Assembly (NCBI GenBank): GCA_910587545.1
Contig: CAJUMI010000006.1
Coordinates: 4,120-50,945 of the forward strand
Reading direction: 5' to 3'
DNA from: an uncultured Muribaculaceae bacterium
GTDB taxonomy: Bacteria; Bacteroidota; Bacteroidia; Bacteroidales; Muribaculaceae
Length of the DNA stretch: 46,826 nucleotides
Part shown: positions 1 to 8,556 of the stretch, piece after piece
Position numbering within the stretch: the stretch's first letter is position 1
How the letters are laid out: each line of letters starts with the position of its first letter
Translations under genes and position numbers: made by a program
Notes under the pieces: model-generated
Seen by the model: the letters and a program-made list of their open reading frames with translations, nothing else
What the model was told of the DNA's origin: nothing
Database searches by the model: none

Positions 1-426
1 GGCGTCCATCTCAGCAGCGTAGGAGATATTATCGGCGGCCTCGGCTATTTCGGACATGTCGCCTATGGTGAAGGCATTGCGCGCTATATCAACGATCTGA
101 GCGGCAACGGCTACGATCTCGTTCCGACATCTGTGACCGGCGAACTCAAAGCGCCGGGAGCGCTGGCTTGGACCGCCGGTCTCTCATACAACTTCTCCAA
201 AAAGTTCTTCATGACCGCCAACTTCAGTCAGGCGAGAGTCTACGACTGCTCGGCCTTAGGCGGCGACAGCTACAGATACGCCACTTACGCCACAGTCAAC
301 GGCTTCTACAATCTCACAGGCGATTTCCGTGTCGGAGCCGAATGCATAATAGGCAAGCGCCACAACTACGACGGAACATCGGGCCACGCCAACCGCTTCG
401 AAGCCATGATGCAATACAGTTTCTGA
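1..426 (+). CDS. Outer membrane porin-like beta-barrel protein, C-terminal part
   Basis: The reading frame is open from base 1, so the gene starts outside the window and only about the last 141 residues are visible. The fragment has alternating aromatic and polar strands typical of an outer-membrane barrel (for example LAWTAGLSYNFSKKFFM) and ends in a terminal phenylalanine (MMQYSF), the usual signal for the BAM assembly machinery. The GEGIARYINDLSG segment resembles the DcaP-like trimeric porins common in Bacteroidetes, but that assignment rests on recall of the family pattern only. A strong hairpin terminator follows directly, so the gene ends its own transcription unit. Sure that it is an outer-membrane barrel, moderately sure of the subfamily. 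Confidence 0.6.
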   Translation, partial: GVHLSSVGDIIGGLGYFGHVAYGEGIARYINDLSGNGYDLVPTSVTGELKAPGALAWTAGLSYNFSKKFFMTANFSQARVYDCSALGGDSYRYATYATVNGFYNLTGDFRVGAECIIGKRHNYDGTSGHANRFEAMMQYSF

Positions 427-449
427 CCTGGGACAATCACGATATTGAG

Positions 450-479
450 CCACCGGAGACAGTTCATCCGGTGGTTTTT
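450..479 (+). terminator. Intrinsic terminator after the porin-like gene
   Basis: A perfect 8-bp stem CCACCGGA (450-457) / TCCGGTGG (467-474) is followed immediately by five T (475-479). It lies 24 bases after the stop codon and separates the porin-like gene from dxr. Confidence 0.85.
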
Positions 480-545
480 CGTATTTTCACAAATTGCGCT
501 ACAGACTTTTTCCGCTTTACGGGCACAAAGCTCGATGTTTTTAGC

Positions 546-553
546 TAATTTTG
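546..553 (+). promoter_or_regulatory. Bacteroidetes -7 promoter box for dxr
   Basis: TAATTTTG fits the Bacteroidetes -7 consensus TAnnTTTG and lies 21 bases before the dxr start codon. No good -33 TTTG was found at the usual distance. Its position argues against start codons upstream of 574 for dxr. Confidence 0.55.
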
Positions 554-573
554 TAGTTAAAATACGGAAAACT

Positions 574-1731
574 ATGGTGAAAGCCCCTAAAAATATTGCT
601 GTTATAGGAGCTACAGGCTCCATCGGCACACAAACACTTGAAATAATCAATTCCAGGCCGGATCTCTACAAAGCAACGGTAATAGCGGCAGGCCGCCGCG
701 TCGATGATCTCATCGAACTTGCGCGCCGTCACCGTCCTGCTGTCGCTGTGATCGCCGACGTGACCAAATACAACCGTCTGCGCGAGGCCCTCGAACCACT
801 CGGCATCAGCGTTGCCGCAGGAGATGACGCCCTCTGTGAGGCGGTCTGCCGCGACGATGTCGATATGGTCGTGACCGCCACTGTCGGTTACAGCGGACTT
901 GCACCCACTATCGCGGCGATCAAAGCCGGCAAAGACATAGCTCTCGCAAACAAAGAGACACTCGTCGTGGCTGGCGAATACATCACCGGACTGCTGGCCG
1001 AATCCAAATCTCGAGTATATCCGGTCGACTCCGAGCACTCAGCCATCTACCAGTGTCTTCAGGGCGAAGACAAGGCAGATGTCAGAAAGCTGATAATCAC
1101 CGCCTCAGGCGGCCCGTTCCGCACCTGGACAGCCGACCGCATCGCACGAGCAAAAGCGTCTGACGCACTCCGCCATCCCAACTGGTCGATGGGCGCCAAA
1201 ATCACGATCGACTCGGCGACGATGATGAACAAAGCGTTCGAAATCATAGAGGCCAGATGGCTTTTCGGTTTCGAGGCCGACAGGATCGAAGCCGTAGTTC
1301 ATCCTCAGTCTATAGTCCATTCAATGATAGAATTCAACGACGGCGCCATAAAGGCTCAGCTCGGCCTGCCCGACATGAAACTGCCAATAGCCTATGCCCT
1401 CGGCGAAAGCCGACGCCTCGCCGGCGCTGAAAAAGCCCTTGGCATAGCCGACTATGCCAACCTTACATTCGAGCGTCCCGACGCAGACCGCTTCCCCTGC
1501 CTCACCCTCGCCAATGTCGCCCTTGACCGCAGAGGCAACAGTGCCTGCGTGATCAATGCGGCCAATGAGATCGCAGTCGCCGCATTCCTCGACGGACGTA
1601 TCGGCTTTATCGACATATACCGCATCATAGATCGCACTCTCGACACCATCCCATATATTGCGAAACCCGACTACGAAGACTATGTCTCGTCAAACAACGA
1701 GGCGCGCGCATTCGCCACATCATTAATCTGA
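574..1731 (+). CDS. dxr: 1-deoxy-D-xylulose 5-phosphate reductoisomerase
   Basis: Converts DXP to 2-C-methyl-D-erythritol 4-phosphate with NADPH, the committed step of the MEP isoprenoid pathway in the cytoplasm. The 385-residue protein has the N-terminal nucleotide-binding loop GATGSIG (residues 12-18), the ANKET motif, the metal-binding PVDSEHSA segment (Asp152 and Glu154, matching Asp150 and Glu152 of the E. coli enzyme), the ASGGPF substrate loop and the SATMMNKAFEIIEA segment with the further metal-binding glutamate. Length is normal for the family. The frame is open further upstream (to 445), but that extension crosses the terminator and the -7 box, and MVKAPKN fits the family N terminus, so ATG 574 was chosen. 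It is followed by rseP after 31 bases, a common Bacteroidetes gene order. Confidence 0.96.
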   Translation: MVKAPKNIAVIGATGSIGTQTLEIINSRPDLYKATVIAAGRRVDDLIELARRHRPAVAVIADVTKYNRLREALEPLGISVAAGDDALCEAVCRDDVDMVVTATVGYSGLAPTIAAIKAGKDIALANKETLVVAGEYITGLLAESKSRVYPVDSEHSAIYQCLQGEDKADVRKLIITASGGPFRTWTADRIARAKASDALRHPNWSMGAKITIDSATMMNKAFEIIEARWLFGFEADRIEAVVHPQSIVHSMIEFNDGAIKAQLGLPDMKLPIAYALGESRRLAGAEKALGIADYANLTFERPDADRFPCLTLANVALDRRGNSACVINAANEIAVAAFLDGRIGFIDIYRIIDRTLDTIPYIAKPDYEDYVSSNNEARAFATSLI

Positions 1732-1762
1732 GTAATTCTACAATCACATTTATCACCCTGAT

Positions 1763-3208
1763 ATGGAAAGTACCCTTATGAAAGCTCTGCAACTGATCGT
1801 TGCCCTGCTCATTCTTGTGACAATTCATGAATTCGGCCACTACTTTTTTGCACGTGTTTTCGGCATCAAGGTCAACCGTTTCTACCTGTTCTTCAATCCC
1901 CGGTTCTCGATCCTTAAATACCGTCCCGACAAAGGCACTCTGCAGCTGATAGGCTGGACCGACAAAGACGGCAATGAGAAGGCATGGAAGACCCTCAAGG
2001 TCGGCAAGGAACATCCGGCGCGCCCCGACGGACGTCAGACATGGCGCGACACTCTCTACGGCCTCGGATGGCTGCCGCTCGGCGGCTACTGCGACATAGC
2101 CGGCATGGTAGACGAGACCAAAAGCTCCAAAGATCTCGCGAGTGAGCCACAGCCGTGGGAATTCAGATCCAAGGCCGTCCACAAACGCTTTATGGTCATG
2201 GTGGCCGGCGTACTGTTCAACTTCATCCTCGCCATCGTCATCTATGCTGGCATAGCCATGCACTGGGGCGACCGCGTCGTTCCATTCACAGCCATGACCG
2301 AAGGCATGGACTTCAGTTCCGAAATGCAGGATGCAGGTTTCCGCAACGGCGACCGATTGCTCTCGCTCAACGGCTCGCCGCTTGATGCCAAGGACTACAG
2401 CGTGGCATGGGACATCGTCCAGCCCGGAGCCACGGTCGACGTACTCCGCAACGGCAGCGACACCGTGAGCATCACCGTCACCGAGCGCCTGCTCTCGTCA
2501 ATAGTGACCAAAGGAAAAGACTATCAGGGCATGACCATAAGAATCCCGGTAGTAATAGACAAGCTCATGTCTGGCGATCCGGCCGCCGAGGCAGGTCTGC
2601 TGAAGTCAGACCGCATCGTGAAGGTCGGCAACGACACCACTCCCACCATCACAGAGTTTATGCCCGTGCTGGCGACCAACAAGGGCAAGAACCTGCCGTT
2701 CACAATCATCCGCGACGGCAAAGAAATGACACTCGACGTCGCCATCAACGACGCCGGCAAGATCGGCATACAGATGCTTAGCCCGTTGGCCATTTTCAAG
2801 ATAGAAGAAGTGCACTACTCCTTCCTCGAAGCCCTGCCACGCGGCTGGGAGATCGGCACCGACCGACTGTCGAGCTACGTCTCGTCGCTGCGGCTCGTAT
2901 TCAGCAAAGAGGGGGCGCAGAGCGTTGGCGGCTTCGGCACTCTCGGCAGCCTTTTCCCCGACAAGTGGGACTGGTACTCATTCTGGCAGATCACAGCTTT
3001 CCTCTCCGTGATATTGGCATTCATGAATATCATCCCCATTCCCGGACTTGACGGCGGCTATATATTCTTCCTGCTGATCGAATTCATCACCCGCCGCAAA
3101 CCGAGCGACAAGGTGCTCGAATATGCCAACATGATCGGCATGGCGTTCATCTTCCTGCTGCTAATCTACGCCAACAGCAACGATATTTACAGACTGATCA
3201 TCAAATGA
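1763..3208 (+). CDS. rseP: RIP metalloprotease RseP (site-2 protease)
   Basis: Inner-membrane zinc protease that cuts substrates inside the membrane after a first, site-1 cleavage; in proteobacteria it frees sigma factors from anti-sigma factors. Visible features: a first membrane segment carrying the zinc site HEFGH (residues 22-26), a large periplasmic region with PDZ-like segments (roughly 175-245 and 255-335), a C-terminal LDG motif (Asp430 in PGLDGG) inside a membrane segment, and a last hydrophobic helix ending in IYANSNDIYR. Length 481 is in the range of Bacteroidetes RseP. ATG 1763 is used; ATG 1778 (MKALQL) is an alternative. The stop overlaps the next start by four bases (ATGA), indicating translational coupling with the methyltransferase. 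It could act on membrane-tethered anti-sigma proteins such as the one encoded at 7311-7861, which is inference. Confidence 0.94.
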   Translation: MESTLMKALQLIVALLILVTIHEFGHYFFARVFGIKVNRFYLFFNPRFSILKYRPDKGTLQLIGWTDKDGNEKAWKTLKVGKEHPARPDGRQTWRDTLYGLGWLPLGGYCDIAGMVDETKSSKDLASEPQPWEFRSKAVHKRFMVMVAGVLFNFILAIVIYAGIAMHWGDRVVPFTAMTEGMDFSSEMQDAGFRNGDRLLSLNGSPLDAKDYSVAWDIVQPGATVDVLRNGSDTVSITVTERLLSSIVTKGKDYQGMTIRIPVVIDKLMSGDPAAEAGLLKSDRIVKVGNDTTPTITEFMPVLATNKGKNLPFTIIRDGKEMTLDVAINDAGKIGIQMLSPLAIFKIEEVHYSFLEALPRGWEIGTDRLSSYVSSLRLVFSKEGAQSVGGFGTLGSLFPDKWDWYSFWQITAFLSVILAFMNIIPIPGLDGGYIFFLLIEFITRRKPSDKVLEYANMIGMAFIFLLLIYANSNDIYRLIIK

Positions 3209-4404
3209 CGACTATGAACAACAATATTCCCACTCTGCGTCTGCGTCGCGGCAAAGAAGAGTCGCTCGACCGCTTCCATCCCTGGGTATTTTCGGGCGCG
3301 CTCGTGACGATGCCCGATGACATAGACGAGGGAGACCTAGTCTATGTAGAGACTTCTGACGGACGGCGTATCGGCACTGGCCATTTCCAGATCGGTAGCA
3401 TCGCCGTGCGCATGCTGACATTCAGCGATGAGCCTATAGACGGTGATTTCTACCGCCGCCGGCTACAAGAAGCGCTGAAGCTACGGCAATCGCTCGGACT
3501 GATACGCCCCGACAACGATGCCTTCCGCCTCGTCCACGGCGAAGGCGATTTCCTGCCCGGACTCGTCGTTGACATCTACGGTCCGACAGCAGTGATCCAG
3601 GCCCACTCGCCGGGCATGCACTTCGCGCGCGACATCATCGCCAGCTGTCTGGTCGCACTGCCCGGAGCTGGCATACGCAACGTCTACTACAAATCCGAGA
3701 CCACCCTGCCCTACAAAGCCCATCTTGACCCTCAGAACGAATATATCATCGGCTCAGCCGAGAACGACATAGCCACCGAAAACGGCCTGCGCTTTCGCAT
3801 CGACTGGCTGCGCGGCCAGAAGACAGGTTTTTTTGTCGACCAGCGCGACAACCGCTCGCTGCTCGAGCACTATTCATCCGGGCGTAAGGTGCTCAATATG
3901 TTCTGCTACACCGGCGGCTTCTCGGTCTACGCCATGCGTGGCGGAGCCGACCGGGTCACATCAGTCGACAGTTCGGCCAAGGCTATAACGCTGACCGACG
4001 CCAACATAGACCTTAATTTTCCCGGCGACAGACGCCACAATGCCGTTGCCGAAGACGCCTTCAAGTTTCTCGACAACATGTCGGTCGACGACTATGATCT
4101 GATAATCCTCGATCCACCGGCATTTGCCAAACACCGCAGCGCCCTGCGCAATGCCCTGCGCGGCTACCAGAAACTTAACGCCAAGGCATTCGAGAAAATC
4201 AAGTCTGGCGGTATAATCTTCACCTTCTCATGCTCTCAGGCCGTCAACAAAGAGCAGTTCCGCCTCGCCGTCTTCTCAGCCGCAGCTCAGACCGGCCGCA
4301 AGGTGCGTATACTCCATCAGCTCACCCAGCCCGCCGATCATCCCGTCAACATCTATCACCCCGAGGGAGAATATCTCAAAGGGCTGATACTTTACGTCGA
4401 ATAA
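3205..4404 (+). CDS. rlmI: RlmI-like class I SAM-dependent rRNA methyltransferase
   Basis: Predicted to place 5-methylcytosine on 23S rRNA. The 399-residue protein starts with a PUA-type RNA-binding domain (about residues 8-85, with the HPWVFSGAL signature), followed by a Rossmann methyltransferase. Motif I is LNMFCYTGGFSVYAM around Cys234, the SAM acidic loop follows (VTSVDSS), motif IV is LDPPAFAK with Asp303, and the catalytic cysteine of m5C enzymes sits in FSCSQAV (Cys343). Length matches RlmI (about 396 in E. coli). It overlaps rseP by four bases, so the two are translationally coupled. The exact target base is inferred from the family; RlmI-type is the best match, and other members of COG1092 are possible. 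Confidence 0.88.
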   Translation: MTTMNNNIPTLRLRRGKEESLDRFHPWVFSGALVTMPDDIDEGDLVYVETSDGRRIGTGHFQIGSIAVRMLTFSDEPIDGDFYRRRLQEALKLRQSLGLIRPDNDAFRLVHGEGDFLPGLVVDIYGPTAVIQAHSPGMHFARDIIASCLVALPGAGIRNVYYKSETTLPYKAHLDPQNEYIIGSAENDIATENGLRFRIDWLRGQKTGFFVDQRDNRSLLEHYSSGRKVLNMFCYTGGFSVYAMRGGADRVTSVDSSAKAITLTDANIDLNFPGDRRHNAVAEDAFKFLDNMSVDDYDLIILDPPAFAKHRSALRNALRGYQKLNAKAFEKIKSGGIIFTFSCSQAVNKEQFRLAVFSAAAQTGRKVRILHQLTQPADHPVNIYHPEGEYLKGLILYVE

Positions 4405-4439
4405 GCGCTTTTTAACATACTAATCCAAAACATATCATA

Positions 4440-6455
4440 ATGAAAAAATTAATTCCGGCTTTTGCTATGGCTATGTCACTGATAACAACATCCTGTCATA
4501 AGGACGAGGTTAAAACTGACGAATTCGACTACACAGTCGACAAATTCGCCGACATCGAAGTGCTCCGCTACAAAGTTCCCGGCTTCGAGGACCTTTCGCT
4601 CAATCAGAAAAAACTAATCTACTATCTGACCGAGGCCGCTATCTGGGGCCGCGACATTCTCTGGGATCAGAACAACGAGTACAATCTTCCGATCCGCCGT
4701 ATGCTCGAGACTGTCTACACCAACTATGACGGTGACCGCAACAGCGATGACTTCAAGAACTTCGAGCGCTATCTCAAACAGGTATGGTTTGCCAACGGTA
4801 TCCACCACCACTACTCCACCGATAAATTCACTCCGGCTTTCAGTCGCGAATTTCTCGTCGCCGAACTCGACAAACTGCCCGCAGGTGACTGGACGGCGTC
4901 TCAGGACACCATCCTTACCATCATTTTCGACTCGGCCGTGGCCGCCAAGCGCGTCAACCAGGCCGAAGGTCAGGATCTGATCGCCACTTCGGCCAACAAC
5001 CTCTACAAAGGTGTGAGCCAGGCTGAGGTCGAAGCCTACTACGATGCACTGAAAAATCCGGCTGACACGACTCCGATCAGCTACGGCCTCAACACCCGCG
5101 TCATAAAAGAGGACGGCAAAGTTGTCGAGCAGACCTACAAATTGGGCGGCCTCTACAGCGCTGCCATCGAGAAGATCGTCGAAAATCTCGAGAAAGCCCA
5201 GGAGTTTGCCGAGAACGACGCACAGCGCTGCATAATCGAGACCCTTGTCGACTACTATCGCAGCGGCGATCTGCGCACATTTGACGAATATTCGATACTG
5301 TGGGCCGAGGACACCGACTCCAAGGTCGACTTCATCAACGGATTTATCGAAGACTACGGCGATCCACTCGGCATGACCGGAGCATGGGAGTCGATAGTAA
5401 ACTTCAAAAACGAAGAGGCCAGCCACCGCACAGAACTGCTCAGTTCCAACGCACAGTGGTTCGAGGATAATTCGCCTGTCGACAGCCGTTTCAAAAAAGA
5501 CGAAGTCAAAGGAGTGTCTGCCAAGGTAATCACGGCCGCAATTCTTGCCGGCGACGCCTATCCCGCTACTCCGATAGGCATCAATCTGCCTAACGCCAAC
5601 TGGATACGCGCCGCCCACGGCTCCAAATCAGTAACCCTAGAAAACATCACTCAGGCTTATGACGAGGCCTCCCACGGCAACGGTTTCAACGAAGAGTTCG
5701 TCATCGACGCCGAAACCTCGAAACTGCTCGACGACTATCTCTTCATCACCGACAATCTCCACACCGACCTTCACGAGTGTCTCGGTCACGGTTCGGGCAA
5801 ATTGCTCCCCGGAGTCGCTCGCGATGCCCTAAAGGCTCATGGCTCGACTATCGAAGAGACCCGTGCCGACCTATTCGCGCTCTATTATCTCGCCGATCCC
5901 AAGCTGATCGAAATCGGTCTGCTCGACAATCCCGAAGCCTATAAGGCCGAATACTACAAATACATTCTCAACGGCCTGATGACCCAGCTGATGCGCATCG
6001 AGCCGGGCAAGGATGTCGAAGAAGCGCACATGCGCAACCGCAAGCTCATCGCCGAGTGGGTCTACGAACACGGCAAGGCCGACAACGTCATCGAGCTTGT
6101 CAAGCAGGACGGCAAGACCTATGTCCGCATCAACGACTACGAGGCTCTGCGCGGGCTCTTCGGACAACTGCTCGCAGAGATCCAGCGTATCACCAGTGAA
6201 GGCGACTATCCCGCCGCGCGTGACCTCGTAGAGACCTATGCCGTAAAAGTAGATCCCAAGATCCACCGCGAGGTCCTCGACCGCTATGCACGCCTGTCGA
6301 TAGCGCCTTACAAAGGTTTTGTCAATCCGGTATACACCCCTGTCACCGGAGAGGACGGAACGATCACCGACATAACCGTAAGCTACGACGAGGACTATGT
6401 GCCTCAGATGCTCCGCTATGGTCGCGATTATTCAGCGCTCAAACCGGCTGAATAA
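4440..6455 (+). CDS. M49 family dipeptidyl peptidase III lipoprotein
   Basis: Zinc aminopeptidase predicted to release dipeptides from the N terminus of short peptides. The 671-residue protein begins with a lipoprotein signal peptide ending in the lipobox TTSC, so it is predicted to be anchored outside the inner membrane, unlike cytosolic eukaryotic DPP III. The zinc motif is HECLGH (His445, catalytic Glu446, His450), with the third ligand in EETRAD (Glu472/473), 27-28 residues later. This cysteine-containing motif and short spacing match the Bacteroides thetaiotaomicron DPP III rather than the HELLGH of eukaryotes. It starts 35 bases after the methyltransferase and is closed by a bidirectional terminator. 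Confidence 0.92.
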   Translation: MKKLIPAFAMAMSLITTSCHKDEVKTDEFDYTVDKFADIEVLRYKVPGFEDLSLNQKKLIYYLTEAAIWGRDILWDQNNEYNLPIRRMLETVYTNYDGDRNSDDFKNFERYLKQVWFANGIHHHYSTDKFTPAFSREFLVAELDKLPAGDWTASQDTILTIIFDSAVAAKRVNQAEGQDLIATSANNLYKGVSQAEVEAYYDALKNPADTTPISYGLNTRVIKEDGKVVEQTYKLGGLYSAAIEKIVENLEKAQEFAENDAQRCIIETLVDYYRSGDLRTFDEYSILWAEDTDSKVDFINGFIEDYGDPLGMTGAWESIVNFKNEEASHRTELLSSNAQWFEDNSPVDSRFKKDEVKGVSAKVITAAILAGDAYPATPIGINLPNANWIRAAHGSKSVTLENITQAYDEASHGNGFNEEFVIDAETSKLLDDYLFITDNLHTDLHECLGHGSGKLLPGVARDALKAHGSTIEETRADLFALYYLADPKLIEIGLLDNPEAYKAEYYKYILNGLMTQLMRIEPGKDVEEAHMRNRKLIAEWVYEHGKADNVIELVKQDGKTYVRINDYEALRGLFGQLLAEIQRITSEGDYPAARDLVETYAVKVDPKIHREVLDRYARLSIAPYKGFVNPVYTPVTGEDGTITDITVSYDEDYVPQMLRYGRDYSALKPAE

Positions 6456-6471
6456 ATCCACGGGACATAAT

Positions 6472-6520
6472 AAAACGACATCGGCAATCCCTGAACCGCG
6501 GGGATTGCCGATGTTGTTTT
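6472..6520. terminator. Bidirectional intrinsic terminator
   Basis: A 14-bp perfect stem (6478-6491 with 6501-6514, inner part GGCAATCCC / GGGATTGCC) is flanked by A-rich sequence on the left (TAAAAC) and TGTTTT on the right. It can therefore end transcription of the M49 gene from the left and of the DUF5024-like gene from the right; those two genes converge here. Confidence 0.85.
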
Positions 6521-6540
6521 CAAGGGTAGAGGTGAGAGAA

Positions 6541-7260
6541 TCAGATGGTCGAGACGCTGACTGTTGTACCGTTGTCGTTTGTCGTTGTATATGTGGTGAC
6601 TGTTCGGCGACCCGAGCGTCGGATTTTAGTTGAGGTTGACTTGGATTTCGATTTGACCGACTTGCCTGACTTCGTCGACTTGCTCTTGTAGATCACATTT
6701 CCTTCGCCGTCGTAGACGGTGACATCGCCGTCGATATTATTGATATTGATATTGCTGAGAGATTTGAGCCCGTCGAGTAGCTTGAGCTGTTCGAGATTCA
6801 ACTCACCGCCGTTAAAACACAAATTGTCCAGATCGCCGAAGTCGATGTCGACGTTGTAAGAGATATCATCGCGATCCGACGGTTCGCGTTTCGTAATGAC
6901 CAGAGACCATGAAGTTCCGTTGACGCTCAGCACATAATTTGACTTGTATTTGCTGTCCTGAAAGGTGATGATAAACGAGGTGTCACGTGTTTTGGTCACC
7001 TTGACCGAATTCTGTCGTTCGCTCTCGAAAGCCTTCCAGAGCTTTCTGGCCTGCGACTCCGAATTACCGTTGAGAATGGTGTTTTGTTTGATGATCTTTT
7101 TTGTCTTGGGATTGCGGTGCTCGGTATAAGTCACCTGCACGTTCTGCTCCTTTTCAAGATCACGGACGAGGCGGTCGATGTTTGCCTGCGCCGATATGTT
7201 CACGGACGACGCGACGACAGCGATGAGCGTCAGCAGTGTTGTGATGAAACGATTATTCAT
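6541..7260 (-). CDS. Secreted DUF5024-like protein of the ECF sigma operon
   Basis: A 239-residue protein with an N-terminal signal peptide (about 25 residues, ending near SAQA) and no lipobox cysteine, so it is predicted to be periplasmic or secreted. After it comes a compact region with the NPKTKKII segment and a repeating basic/polar pattern, then an asparagine-rich stretch (SNININNIDGDVTVYDGEG) and a Lys/Ser/Thr-rich tail (KSGKSVKSKSKSTSTK). The overall shape resembles DUF5024 proteins that accompany ECF sigma / anti-sigma pairs in Bacteroidales. It lies 50 bases after the anti-sigma-like gene in the same direction and ends at a bidirectional terminator. No enzyme motif is visible; function is unknown. 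The family name is from recall and moderately sure. Confidence 0.6.
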   Translation of the reverse strand: MNNRFITTLLTLIAVVASSVNISAQANIDRLVRDLEKEQNVQVTYTEHRNPKTKKIIKQNTILNGNSESQARKLWKAFESERQNSVKVTKTRDTSFIITFQDSKYKSNYVLSVNGTSWSLVITKREPSDRDDISYNVDIDFGDLDNLCFNGGELNLEQLKLLDGLKSLSNININNIDGDVTVYDGEGNVIYKSKSTKSGKSVKSKSKSTSTKIRRSGRRTVTTYTTTNDNGTTVSVSTI

Positions 7261-7310
7261 GATTACTTATTTTTAGCTGAAAAAATTATATTATTAATTA
7301 TCGAATACAT

Positions 7311-7861
7311 TTAATTGAGGTCGGCGAGAAGCATTGCCTTGATGTCGGGATCTGTGATATGCCTTACGGCTTCGTTGATGATCGACTGCTCTGGATTTTC
7401 AGGCACCGGGCAGTTGATTGCGCAAAGTGTGCTGTCGACATAGCGGTCGGCCTTGTGTAGTTCGGGCAGGATGGCATCGATGTCGGTGATCTTATTGCCG
7501 TCACGGATGATATAGCTTCCGGCATACAGTCTGTTATCAGACGTTTCGTAAGACGTGACATAAAAGCCGGCAAAAAGACCTGCGCCGACGAGGATGATAC
7601 GGCCGCTGCCGCCGCTACAAAACGCGGGCGATGAGATCGCGACCGCATCGGCGCGGCCTCCCGCTCGAGTTTGACATACCAGGCAAACATCGGCTGATAG
7701 CATTCAAGGTCGTCTGCCACCTTTCCGTCACCATAGTAGGCATAAAGCGTTTTTTCCTCATCGGGCGTTGTCGATCCGTCGAGAAACGAAGCCGTCAGCT
7801 TTCGGGCGACGTCATCGCTGATAAGCGGACGCGGATTGAAGCGTAATTTGATTGTTTTCAT
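7311..7861 (-). pseudogene. Membrane-anchored anti-sigma-like protein, frameshifted
   Basis: Two overlapping minus-strand frames together make one plausible protein. The first begins MKTIKLRFNPRPL at 7861 and encodes a cytoplasmic part (about 82 residues, ending RSHRPRFVAAAAA). The second frame continues IILVGAGLFAGFY and an extracytoplasmic part ending IKAMLLADLN at 7311. The halves of a single membrane helix lie on either side of the break near 7600-7612. The span is 551 bases; restoring one base gives 552, exactly 184 codons. That points to a one-base deletion in the sequence. It starts 7 bases after the ECF sigma gene, the usual place of an anti-sigma factor. As written, the first frame ends early at 7364 without a proper helix. 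A sequencing error or a true mutation are both possible; no canonical slippery heptamer was seen. Confidence 0.65.
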
Positions 7862-7868
7862 ATTCTAT

Positions 7869-8369
7869 CTATTTGGAGAGTTGATGTTTCAGAAATATTT
7901 CAGCTATTCGGTTACGGGCTCTGGAGAGAGCAGTGCGCACGGCTCCTTCTGTCGAGCCGGTGATCTGAGCGATCTCGGCATTGGAGAGCCCTTCGATGTG
8001 ACGCATGGAGATCAGAGACTGCCAGGCGTCAGGCAGCAAAGCAAGCAGCTTGTGCACTTCGTCAGCAGTCTCCGAGTCAATGGCCATCTGCTCGGGCGAA
8101 GGCTCGCAATCCGACAGAATGTCGTCACGGACCTCGAGCACAATCTTCTGAGATCGGAGCGAATTGAGAGCGAGACGATGAACTATTGTCATCGCCAATG
8201 CCTCGGGACTATTATAGTCGTCGAGCGACTGACGCATCGACCAAAGTTTCAGCAGACAATCCTGAACAATGTCAGCCGCAGCATCGGCATCGCTGACAAC
8301 CGAGTTTGCCCGGGCAAGCAACGCCGGACGGACAGACTTGACGAATGATTCAAATTCAGAACGGTGCAT
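7869..8369 (-). CDS. ECF-family RNA polymerase sigma factor
   Basis: A 166-residue sigma-70 family protein of the extracytoplasmic-function type. Region 2 is visible in the N-terminal half (ADIVQDCLLKLWSMR, the core-binding and -10-reading helix), and region 4 is at the C terminus (LLPDAWQSLISMRHIEGLS, then the helix-turn-helix NAEIAQITGSTEGAVRTAL). The frame is open up to 8423, but a good promoter lies at 8394-8424, so the later ATG at 8369 (MHRSEFESFV) is the supported start. Seven bases separate it from the anti-sigma-like gene, and the DUF5024-like gene follows; the three probably form one operon. It may activate its own promoter, which cannot be tested here. Confidence 0.92.
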   Translation of the reverse strand: MHRSEFESFVKSVRPALLARANSVVSDADAAADIVQDCLLKLWSMRQSLDDYNSPEALAMTIVHRLALNSLRSQKIVLEVRDDILSDCEPSPEQMAIDSETADEVHKLLALLPDAWQSLISMRHIEGLSNAEIAQITGSTEGAVRTALSRARNRIAEIFLKHQLSK

Positions 8370-8393
8370 AAACTGTGATTTGTCCTTATGACA

Positions 8394-8424
8394 CAAAAGT
8401 AAGCCAAACGTTACACCAATCAAA
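8394..8424 (-). promoter_or_regulatory. Promoter of the sigma / anti-sigma operon
   Basis: On the minus strand a -33 TTTG (8421-8424) and a -7 box TACTTTTG (8394-8401) are separated by 19 bases, an excellent fit to the Bacteroidetes housekeeping promoter TTTG-N19..21-TAnnTTTG. The start codon at 8369 lies about 25 bases downstream of the -7 box. Confidence 0.75.
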
Positions 8425-8516
8425 AATTTTTTTCAGCAAAATTTCAGCAAGTGCAAGGACAGATTGGACAATGCCGTTCAAATTTACGTTTAATATTGTG
8501 TTAAAGTGAAACAAAT

Positions 8517-8556
8517 TATTACTGTCCGCTAAACTTTTTTTGAGCGGACAGTAATA
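8517..8556. repeat. 14-bp perfect inverted repeat bordering an ATPase remnant
   Basis: Arms at 8517-8530 and 8543-8556 (core ACTGTCCGCT / AGCGGACAGT) enclose a 12-base loop containing seven T. No T-run follows either arm, so it is not a normal terminator. The ATPase remnant begins inside the right arm, which suggests a recombination or insertion scar. Confidence 0.6.

Noticed and set aside
1625..2263. A 212-codon minus-strand frame across the dxr end and the rseP start
   Set aside because: Crosses two genes identified by strong motifs on the plus strand; no motif of its own.
4614..5618. A long minus-strand frame (334 codons) inside the M49 peptidase gene
   Set aside because: It is the antisense shadow of a well-supported peptidase gene; the translation has no recognisable motif and no promoter or start context.
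7590..7620. Programmed -1 frameshifting for the anti-sigma-like gene
   Set aside because: No canonical X-XXY-YYZ heptamer or downstream stem was seen; the sequence is a GCG/GCC run. A lost base fits better, although recoding is not excluded.
8517..8556. The 14-bp inverted repeat as an intrinsic terminator
   Set aside because: No T-run follows either arm; the T-tract is in the loop. It is treated as a repeat or scar instead.
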